Positions 1 to 5,309 of a stretch of DNA of 7,296 nt are shown piece by piece. The notes beneath the pieces were generated by a model that worked only from the letters and a program-made list of their open reading frames with translations, had not been told where the DNA came from and did no database searches. Every line of letters starts with the position of its first letter. The stretch's first letter is position 1. The DNA comes from an uncultured Gemmatimonadota bacterium (GTDB lineage: Bacteria > Gemmatimonadota > Gemmatimonadetes > Gemmatimonadales > Gemmatimonadaceae): contig CAMLEQ010000187.1 of the NCBI GenBank assembly GCA_946479015.1, positions 1 to 7,296 of the forward strand, in the 5' to 3' direction. The translations under genes and the position numbers were made by a program.

Positions 1-372
1 CGCCTCGGCGATGCGCTCCACCGGCGCCCCCTCCCCCCAGTCGGTCTCCAGCACATCCACGCGCAGGCCGAGGCGCTGCGCGCAGTCGATGAACAGGTGG
101 CTGAACTGGCCGAAGCGCGGCGCGAGCACGCGGTCGCCGGGGCTCAGCGTGTTCACCAGCGCGGCCTCCCACATCCCGGTGCCCGTGGCGGGGAAGACGA
201 ACGCCTGACCGGACTCGGTGCGGAAGACCTTCTTCAGGTCGCTCAGCACGGAGCGCGTGAGCGCGGGGAACGCGGAGGAGCGGTGGTCCTCCATCGCGCG
301 GTGCATGGTGCGCAGGATGCGATCCGGTACGTTCGTCGGGCCGGGAACGAAGAGAGCGTTGCGTCCGGGCAT
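1..372 (-). CDS. Serine-glyoxylate aminotransferase, N-terminal 124 residues (runs off the left edge)
   Basis: This is a PLP-dependent class V aminotransferase of the serine/alanine-glyoxylate aminotransferase family, which transfers the amino group of serine to glyoxylate and yields hydroxypyruvate and glycine in the cytoplasm. The visible part begins MPGRNALFVPGPTNVP. It continues with DHRSSAFP (residues 29-36), the cofactor-phosphate loop region PATGTGMWEAALVNTLSPGD (about 61-80) and RFGQFSHL (86-93), followed by QRLGL and a DWGEG motif near 111-115. All are typical of the serine-glyoxylate branch. The PLP-binding lysine lies beyond the edge and cannot be checked. The start at 372 is supported by a GGAGGT Shine-Dalgarno six bases upstream and by the standard position of the PGPTNVP motif. 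The gene is divergent from a glycerate 2-kinase, whose substrate is two steps downstream, which favours serine over alanine as amino donor; that preference is inference. Confidence 0.9.
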   Translation of the reverse strand, partial: MPGRNALFVPGPTNVPDRILRTMHRAMEDHRSSAFPALTRSVLSDLKKVFRTESGQAFVFPATGTGMWEAALVNTLSPGDRVLAPRFGQFSHLFIDCAQRLGLRVDVLETDWGEGAPVERIAEA

Positions 373-476
373 GTCAGGACCTCCGTGACGTGGCGGCGAG
401 GGTCGGCCGAGCGCGCATCGGTGGCGCGCATCGCGCGCTCTCGCGCGGGCCGGGAAAAAGCACGATCTTGGACGGC
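373..476. promoter_or_regulatory. Divergent intergenic region between aminotransferase and glycerate kinase
   Basis: This 104-base spacer must hold the promoters of both divergent genes. I see no convincing sigma-70 hexamers on either strand. It contains a ten-base direct repeat, GCGCGCATCG, at 411-420 and 424-433, which could be an operator pair or simple GC-rich sequence. An A-rich patch (GGGAAAAAGCACG, near 452-464) stands out from the surrounding GC and may mark the kinase leader. Confidence 0.45.
379..384 (-). promoter_or_regulatory. Shine-Dalgarno of the aminotransferase gene
   Basis: Read on the minus strand this is GGAGGT, six bases before the ATG at 372. It fixes the aminotransferase start. 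It also argues against the upstream GTG at 390 as the start of the divergent kinase, since the two initiation regions would then nearly touch. Confidence 0.7.
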
Positions 477-1898
477 ATGAAGATGCCGGACTCTCCCACC
501 GATACCATGCTTCCCGAGCGGCCGCGCGACACGCGCGCGCTGCTGGAGGAGCTGTACTGGGCGGCGGTGCGGGCGGTGTCGCCCGGTCCGGCGCTCCGCG
601 CCGCGCTCGAGCGCACGCCCAGGCCGGCGCCGGAGCGGCGCGTATGGATCATCGCCATCGGCAAGGCGGCGAGCCCCATGGCCGCGGCGGCGGTGGAGAC
701 GCTCGCGCGGTGGGGGATGACGCCCGCGGGGGGCGTGATCGTCGCGCCGCGCGCGCTCCCCTCCCCGCACGCCGCGATCGAGAGCGTGGCGGGGGACCAT
801 CCCGTGCCGGGCGCGCGGTCGCTCCGCGCCGCCGCGCGCATCGGCGAGGTGGCGGCGCGCGTGCGCGCGGACGACGAGGCGTGGGTGCTCCTCTCCGGCG
901 GCGCGACGAGTCTCACGGCGGCGCCCCACGGCGCGCTCGCGCCGGAGGATCTCCAGGCGCTGTACGCGTCGCTGCTCGCGTCGGGGCTCGACATCGCGGA
1001 GATGAACCTCATCCGGAAGCGCTTCTCCCGCTGGGGCGCCGGCCGCCTCGCGGCGGCGCTCGCCCCGGCACAGGTGCGAAACTTCATCATCTCTGACGTG
1101 ATCGGCGACGACCTCGCCGCGATCGGATCCGGGCCGTGCATCCCCGATCCCGCCACGGCCCGCGAGGTGCGCGCGCTCCTCGACGGCGCCCATCTGTGGG
1201 ATCGCATCCCCGCCCCCATGCGGAGCTACCTGGCGGACGTGGAGCGCGACGCCGCGCTCGAGACCCCGAAGCCGGAGAGCGACGTGTTCGCCCGCGTGGA
1301 GCGGGCGATCATCGCCAGCAATCGCGTGGCGCTCGACGCCATCGCGGCGCGCGCGCGGGAGCTCGGCTGCGCGGCGCGCATCCTCGACACCGCGCTGGCG
1401 GGAGAGGCCGCCGTCGTCGGCCGGCGACTCGCCGCCACGGTGGCAACCTATTGCGACGCCAGCGACACGGCCCTGCCCGGACAGGCAGGGTGCACCTGCC
1501 TCGTGTGGGGAGGGGAGACCACAGTCACCATCGAGGGGAGCGCCGGGCGTGGCGGGCGCTGCCAGGAGCTCGCGCTCGCCGCCGCGCGCGAGCTCGCGAC
1601 CGCGCGCGATGCGCGCGGCGCGATGCTGCTCGCCGCGGGCACGGACGGGCGCGACGGCGACACCGATGCGGCGGGCGCGATGGTGGATGCCGGCACCTGG
1701 GGCGCGATCGCGCGCGCGGGGCGCGATCCGGAGCGCGACCTCGCGACGCACGACTCGCACCCCGCGCTCGACGCGGCGGGAGCGCTGCTGCGCACCGATC
1801 TCACCGGCACCAACGTGATGGACGTGGTGATCGGCGTGTGCGCGCTCCCGGTTCCCCCCGCGTCCGGCGAGGGACCTTTCGCCGAGCTCGCGCGGTAG
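477..1898 (+). CDS. Glycerate 2-kinase (MOFRL/GckA family)
   Basis: This cytoplasmic kinase phosphorylates D-glycerate with ATP to 2-phosphoglycerate. Older annotations often call the family hydroxypyruvate reductase (TtuD). At 473 residues it is slightly longer than the usual 420-450. Motifs in order are IAIGKAA (K63, the likely catalytic lysine), GDHPVP (106-111), LLSGGATS (138-145), SDVIGDD (206-212) followed by IGSGP, GGRCQE (359-364), GTDGRDGDTDAAGA (388-401), the DSH motif (426-428) and TGTNV (443-447). The last three belong to the C-terminal MOFRL domain. Two motifs are unusual: RWGAGRLA replaces the common RIKGGRLA (about 185-192), and Cys362 replaces the usual Asn of GGRNQE. The ATG at 477 is my choice; 483 and 507 are alternatives and none has a strong Shine-Dalgarno. 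The open frame extends to a GTG at 390, which I consider too far upstream. It is divergent from a serine-glyoxylate aminotransferase, its pathway partner. Confidence 0.92.
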   Translation: MKMPDSPTDTMLPERPRDTRALLEELYWAAVRAVSPGPALRAALERTPRPAPERRVWIIAIGKAASPMAAAAVETLARWGMTPAGGVIVAPRALPSPHAAIESVAGDHPVPGARSLRAAARIGEVAARVRADDEAWVLLSGGATSLTAAPHGALAPEDLQALYASLLASGLDIAEMNLIRKRFSRWGAGRLAAALAPAQVRNFIISDVIGDDLAAIGSGPCIPDPATAREVRALLDGAHLWDRIPAPMRSYLADVERDAALETPKPESDVFARVERAIIASNRVALDAIAARARELGCAARILDTALAGEAAVVGRRLAATVATYCDASDTALPGQAGCTCLVWGGETTVTIEGSAGRGGRCQELALAAARELATARDARGAMLLAAGTDGRDGDTDAAGAMVDAGTWGAIARAGRDPERDLATHDSHPALDAAGALLRTDLTGTNVMDVVIGVCALPVPPASGEGPFAELAR

Positions 1899-1918
1899 GA
1901 CGAGGGTCTCCAGTCTCG

Positions 1919-3544
1919 ATGCCGATGTCCGTCGTCCGTTCCGCTCTGCTCTCCCTCGCGTGCGCGGCGCTCTCCGCCGCGCCGCTGCGCGCCCAGGGGT
2001 GCGATTCGCTCGTCACGCGCACCGCCCCCGACACGCTCTCCGGACGCCGGATCGACTCGGTGCGCGTGGTCACGCTCTCCCCGGATCCGCTCCCGGGGCC
2101 GGCGGCGATCGTCGATCACCTTCACGTGCGCACGCAGGAGGGGACGATTCGCCGGCAGCTCCTCTTCGCCGCCGGCGACACGATCGACACCCTCCGCGTG
2201 GCCGAGACCATGCGCCGCCTGCGCGGGCACCGCTATCTCACCGACGCGTGGCTCACGGCGCGCGGCTGCTCCCCCTCCGGGGGCGTGACGCTCACCGTGA
2301 CGACGCGTGACGCGTGGAGCACGCGCCCGGAGGTGAAGCTCGGCGCGTCGGGGAAGGCGACCATGGGGGTGGAGGAGCGGAACCTGCTGGGCACCGGGCG
2401 CGCCGCGAACCTGTACGTGCGGTCGAACGGCGGCTCGCAGCTCGGCGTCGGCGCCATGGTGAGCGATCCGTGGGTACCGTACACCGGCCTGTCGGCCACG
2501 CTGAGCACGAACAGCTACCGCGACGGCGCCGACTGGCACGTGGATGTGACGTCGCGCAACCTCACGATCTTCGATCCCTGGCGGACGGAGATCGTGCTCG
2601 GCGGGAGCACGTACCATCCGGCGGACGACTCGTCAGGCACCTTCGGCCATCAGTGGGCGAGCGTGCTCGTGTCGCGCGTGGTGGCGGCGTCGCCGCGCGG
2701 CGTCACGAGCGTGATCGGGGGCGCCGAGACCGAGCGCGGCCGGCTGTTCGCCGGTCCGGGAGATGCGATCGTCGGGCCGGCGCGGGTGATGCGCCGCTTC
2801 ATCGGCGCCGACGTGGGGCTCCGCCGCGAGACGGCGCGCTACGACACGCTCACGTGGATGCTTCCCGGCGACGGGCTCGCCGACCTCCCGCTCGGCTTCG
2901 AGTGGGAGGGGGTGCTGGGGCTCGGCAAGGAGCTCGAGAGCGGACGGGGTGCGGCGCACCTGGACTTCTGGGGCGGGCGCGCGTGGATGCCGCGTCGCGG
3001 CCACCTGCTCGTGGCCGACGTCTGGAGCTCGGGGTTCATCGGCGACGGCTTTTGGCACGCGGGGACCATCCGCGGGCTGCTCTCGTATTATGCGGCGGCG
3101 CCGCGCGGCACGTGGCAGGCGCGCCTGGGCGCGGAGCGCCTGTTCGACCCCGATCCCGACGTGCGCGCGCTGGCCACCGTGGACCCCGCGCTCTCGCTCT
3201 ACCCGCGCGACTCGCGCCTCGCCGAGCTGGCGGTGAGCGCGTCGCTCGAGCGCGATGTGGAACTGCGAAAGCTCTCGAGCTCGTGGAACCTCGACGGCGC
3301 GCTATTCGCCGCGTACAGCGCGCGCCACGATCCCGCGTCGCCGGACGCGGAGCATCTCCAGGCGGGGGTGCTCGGATTCGGGCTGCGCCTCGCCCCGCGG
3401 CGCGCCGGCCGCGCGACCTTCCGCGTCGACGTCGGCTTCCCCGTGACGCACTCGCCGGGGCTGAAGGGGAAGCCGTACTTCGGGGTGACCGTGATGCCGT
3501 GGCTGGGCGCTGATCGGGAGAGGGATGGGCGGCGGGATCGGTGA
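1919..3544 (+). CDS. Outer-membrane beta-barrel protein with one POTRA-like domain (BamA/Omp85-like)
   Basis: This 541-residue protein looks exported and embedded in the outer membrane. Residues 1-25 form a signal peptide: an Arg, a hydrophobic stretch SALLSLACAALSAAP, then LRA before Q26. Residues about 43-129 look like a POTRA domain, including RTQEGTIRRQLLFAAGDTID (71-90), an amphipathic helix (RVAETMRRLRGHRYL) and a strand VTLTVTTRD. From W133 on, the sequence has the alternating pattern of a beta barrel, starting with the typical GVEERNLLGTGR turn. The last strand seems to be PYFGVTVMPWL. The final dozen residues, rich in Arg and Asp, form a hydrophilic tail, unlike the terminal aromatic residue usual for barrels. 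The start at 1919 is set by the signal peptide; ATG 1925 is possible. A GAGGG lies 12 bases upstream. Only 20 bases separate it from the kinase stop, so co-transcription is likely although no functional link is evident. The exact role (protein or lipid insertion, or secretion) is unknown. Confidence 0.75.
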   Translation: MPMSVVRSALLSLACAALSAAPLRAQGCDSLVTRTAPDTLSGRRIDSVRVVTLSPDPLPGPAAIVDHLHVRTQEGTIRRQLLFAAGDTIDTLRVAETMRRLRGHRYLTDAWLTARGCSPSGGVTLTVTTRDAWSTRPEVKLGASGKATMGVEERNLLGTGRAANLYVRSNGGSQLGVGAMVSDPWVPYTGLSATLSTNSYRDGADWHVDVTSRNLTIFDPWRTEIVLGGSTYHPADDSSGTFGHQWASVLVSRVVAASPRGVTSVIGGAETERGRLFAGPGDAIVGPARVMRRFIGADVGLRRETARYDTLTWMLPGDGLADLPLGFEWEGVLGLGKELESGRGAAHLDFWGGRAWMPRRGHLLVADVWSSGFIGDGFWHAGTIRGLLSYYAAAPRGTWQARLGAERLFDPDPDVRALATVDPALSLYPRDSRLAELAVSASLERDVELRKLSSSWNLDGALFAAYSARHDPASPDAEHLQAGVLGFGLRLAPRRAGRATFRVDVGFPVTHSPGLKGKPYFGVTVMPWLGADRERDGRRDR

Positions 3545-3630
3545 GGCGTGGGGCGTGGGGCGCGGGAATCGGGACTCGGGACTCGGGACTCGGGACTCGG
3601 GAATCGGGAATCGGGGATCGGAATCGGGAC
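3543..3630. repeat. Heptanucleotide tandem array with GGGGCGY and GGGAMTC units
   Basis: A run of phased seven-base units begins on the stop codon of the barrel gene: GAGGCGT, GGGGCGT, GGGGCGC, GGGAATC, then GGGACTC four times (3571-3598), GGGAATC twice (3599-3612), GGGGATC, a six-base GGAATC and a partial GGGAC. The G-triplets recur every seven bases with four-base spacers, which fits the usual rule for intramolecular G-quadruplexes on the plus strand. The two unit types are joined in one register, so they probably share an origin. Heptameric tandem repeats are known from other bacteria, for example the STRR sequences of cyanobacteria; I do not recognise a named family here. Confidence 0.9.
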
Positions 3631-3926
3631 GCAGGGCGGAATTCGGGAGTAGCGTTCCCGGCGGGCGATAGCTAGGCACCGGCCCGGGGCGCTCGCGCGA
3701 TCGCGGCGGCCGAGAATGTGGCGGACGTGGAGGCGCCGCGCGCTCCGCCGGGTGGTCCGCAGGCTGGTCCTTTCGGCGCCCGCGGCTACATTTCCTCGAC
3801 GCGGCCAGCGCGCTCCCCATGGCGGGGGCGCGTTTTCCTTTCCCCGGAACGGAACCTGCGCAGGCGACGACGCGCGCTGGCGCGCCGCACCGCACACGAA
3901 CGCGCGACCCTCGACGGACGACCACG
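3631..3926. other. Non-coding leader region of aguB
   Basis: No credible gene lies here. Several frames stay open, but only with the Arg/Pro/Ala-rich composition of GC-rich shadow frames. A short hairpin is possible (CGGGA and TCCCG around 3646-3660). A ten-base palindrome, CGCGATCGCG, sits at 3696-3705. The sequence GGCTACATTTCC near 3784-3795 holds a possible -10 element, TACATT (3787-3792), but no good -35. If used, it would give an aguB leader of about 130 bases. Confidence 0.4.
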
Positions 3927-4838
3927 ATGCCCACGTCTCCCTTCACGATCGGCCTCATCCAGCAGGCCGTCTCCGAGAACGCCGACGCCACGGTGGATGC
4001 CGCCGAGCGCGGGATCCGCGAGGCGGCCGCGCGCGGCGCGCAGATCATCTGCCTGCAGGAGCTGTTCAACGCGCCGTACTTCTGCAAGGTGACCGACGCC
4101 GAGCGCTTCGACCTCGCCGAGCCCATCCCCGGCCCCACCGTGGAGCGGATGCAGCGCGTGGCGAAGGAGCTGGGGGTGGTGATCGTGGTGCCGATCTTCG
4201 AGCAGCGCGGTCCGGGGCTCTACCACAACTCGGCCGCGGTGGTCGATGCCGACGGCTCGCTGCTCGGCACGTACCGCAAGATGCACATCCCCGACGACCC
4301 GCTCTATCACGAGAAGTACTACTTCACGCCCGGGGAGATCTACCAGCACGATGAGTCGAAGCCGCCGTCGGCGTTTCGCGTCTTCCGCACGCGCTTCGCG
4401 ACCATCGGGGTGCTCATCTGCTGGGACCAGTGGTACCCCGAGGCGGCGCGGATCACGGCGCTGATGGGGGCGGAGATCCTGCTCTATCCCACGGCGATCG
4501 GGTGGCACCCGAAGGAGAAGGCGGAGTGGGGGGCGGCGCAGGCCGACGCCTGGCGCACGGCGCAGCGCGCGCACGCGATCGCGAACGGCGTGTACGTGGC
4601 GGCCGTGAACCGTGTGGGCTTCGAGCCCGAGCCGGGCACCGATGGGATCGAGTTCTTCGGCCACTCGTTCGTGAGCGACCCCTTCGGCCGCCTGATCGCC
4701 GAAGCGGGCACCGAGCCCGCCGTCCTCGTGGCCCAGTGCGACCCCGCCCTCATCGAGTACACGCGGCGGAACTGGCCGTTTCTGAGAGATCGGAGGATAG
4801 ATGCGTATGGGCCGATTCTCAATCGATACATAGGCTAG
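3927..4838 (+). CDS. aguB: N-carbamoylputrescine amidase
   Basis: This carbon-nitrogen hydrolase of the nitrilase superfamily cleaves N-carbamoylputrescine to putrescine, CO2 and ammonia in the cytoplasm. It is the last step of the arginine decarboxylase route to putrescine. It has 303 residues, close to the family norm. The catalytic triad is complete: Glu45 in CLQELFNAPYF, Lys118 in GTYRKMHIPDDP and Cys165 in LICWDQWYPE. The strings YHEKYYFTPGE (127-137) and WPFLRDRRIDAYGPI near the C-terminus are signatures of the carbamoylputrescine branch rather than of other nitrilases. The ATG at 3927 gives the standard N-terminus (FTIGLIQQAVSENADA). The frame stays open upstream to 3819, but that extension is low-complexity. 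No strong Shine-Dalgarno is seen (GGACGAC nearby). The preceding pathway gene, aguA, lies 470 bases downstream on the same strand, with an opposite-strand gene between them, so one mRNA for both would include that gene's antisense. Confidence 0.96.
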   Translation: MPTSPFTIGLIQQAVSENADATVDAAERGIREAAARGAQIICLQELFNAPYFCKVTDAERFDLAEPIPGPTVERMQRVAKELGVVIVVPIFEQRGPGLYHNSAAVVDADGSLLGTYRKMHIPDDPLYHEKYYFTPGEIYQHDESKPPSAFRVFRTRFATIGVLICWDQWYPEAARITALMGAEILLYPTAIGWHPKEKAEWGAAQADAWRTAQRAHAIANGVYVAAVNRVGFEPEPGTDGIEFFGHSFVSDPFGRLIAEAGTEPAVLVAQCDPALIEYTRRNWPFLRDRRIDAYGPILNRYIG

Positions 4839-4864
4839 GGGCGCGGGGCGGGGGCGCGGGGCGC
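4838..4864. repeat. GGGGCGC heptamer array, left arm of an inverted repeat
   Basis: Four heptamer-like units start on the last base of the aguB stop codon: GGGGCGC (4838-4844), GGGGCGG (4845-4851), a six-base GGGCGC (4852-4857) and GGGGCGC (4858-4864). They occupy most of the 41 bases between aguB and the convergent four-helix gene. The reverse complement of the array at 5349-5376 matches it apart from one substitution and one missing base. Confidence 0.85.
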
Positions 4865-4879
4865 GCTCGATTGCAAGGT

Positions 4880-5239
4880 TCACTCGCGGAGGCTCGCGGC
4901 GAGCCGACTGATCATGCGGCTGATGTGGTCGGCGGGCTCGCGTAGCGGGAGGAGTTGCGCCGCGGTTGCGTAGCCCAGTCCCTCGGCGAGGTATAGATGG
5001 GTCTCGACTTCCATGAGCGAACCGCGCGCATGCGACAGGTGGCGCAGGTAGTCGCCGCGGTAGAAGCGACCGTGGCCCTCGGCGATGTTCGCCGGGACCG
5101 ACGCCGCAGCGCGGCGCAGCTGACTTCCCAGTTCGTAACGCTCGAATCTCGGCAGCTTCGCCGAGAATTTGTGGACCGAAATCGCGAGATCGAGCGCCTG
5201 GCGCCAGACCTCGAGGTCACGATAGCTGCGTATCATCAT
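4880..5239 (-). CDS. Four-helix bundle protein (S23/Avd-like family)
   Basis: This 119-residue protein belongs to the small four-helix bundle family once called 'S23 ribosomal protein' because members are encoded inside intervening sequences of some 23S rRNA genes. The family also includes relatives of Avd, the accessory protein of diversity-generating retroelements. Signature strings are SYRDLEVWRQALDLAISVH (5-23), RYELGSQLRRAAASVPANIAEG (34-55), then GRFYRGDYLRHLSHARGSLMEVETHL and a GLGY turn near 92. Four amphipathic helices are evident and there is no signal or membrane segment. The molecular role is unknown for stand-alone members. Two adjacent ATGs (5239 and 5236) follow a GGAGAG at 5243-5248; the second is slightly better spaced. 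It faces aguB tail to tail and is divergent from aguA, thus splitting the two putrescine genes. No reverse transcriptase, rRNA or variable-repeat pair is present in the window. Confidence 0.9.
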   Translation of the reverse strand: MMIRSYRDLEVWRQALDLAISVHKFSAKLPRFERYELGSQLRRAAASVPANIAEGHGRFYRGDYLRHLSHARGSLMEVETHLYLAEGLGYATAAQLLPLREPADHISRMISRLAASLRE

Positions 5240-5309
5240 GCACTCTCCGGTTCGGGACGTGCATGATTTTGAACCCCGAAGCTCGATCGGCTCGCATCAC
5301 AACATTGCC
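5240..5309. promoter_or_regulatory. Divergent spacer between the four-helix gene and aguA
   Basis: This 70-base spacer is noticeably less GC-rich than its surroundings, especially GCATGATTTTGAAC at 5261-5274, and probably holds divergent promoters. A TTGAAC at 5269-5274 resembles a -35 box for aguA, but no clear -10 follows at the right distance. The GGAGAG of the four-helix gene lies at its left end. No Shine-Dalgarno is visible before the aguA ATG. Confidence 0.35.

Noticed and set aside
390..476. GTG at 390 as the start of glycerate kinase
   Set aside because: Would add 29 Arg/Gly-rich residues not expected in the family and would almost abut the aminotransferase Shine-Dalgarno.
243..1760. 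Long minus-strand open frame of 505 codons across the aminotransferase start and the kinase
   Set aside because: Arg/Ala/Gly/His-rich composition without family motifs, antisense to a clear glycerate kinase; long shadow frames are normal at this GC content.
1136..1918. In-frame upstream extension of the barrel protein through the kinase gene
   Set aside because: Overlaps the kinase in another frame and is Arg-rich; the signal peptide at 1919 marks the true start.
1919..2005. Lipoprotein signal in the barrel protein (Cys15 or Cys28)
   Set aside because: Neither Cys is preceded by a proper lipobox; the end LRA-Q fits signal peptidase I.
1448..2617. Minus-strand open frame of 389 codons
   Set aside because: Antisense to the kinase end and the barrel gene, low-complexity Arg-rich product, no recognisable motif.
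3543..3630. Heptamer array as a CRISPR
   Set aside because: Units are seven bases with no spacers and no cas genes.
3716..4354. Plus-strand open frames over the aguB leader and start
   Set aside because: They run into aguB in the wrong frame and encode Arg/Pro/Ala-rich sequence only.
3786..4883. Minus-strand open frame of 365 codons opposite aguB
   Set aside because: Pure antisense of a motif-perfect aguB; composition typical of a shadow frame.
5238..5309. ATG at 5238 as the start of aguA
   Set aside because: Would overlap the start of the divergent four-helix gene and use the whole promoter spacer as coding; 5310 fits the family length.
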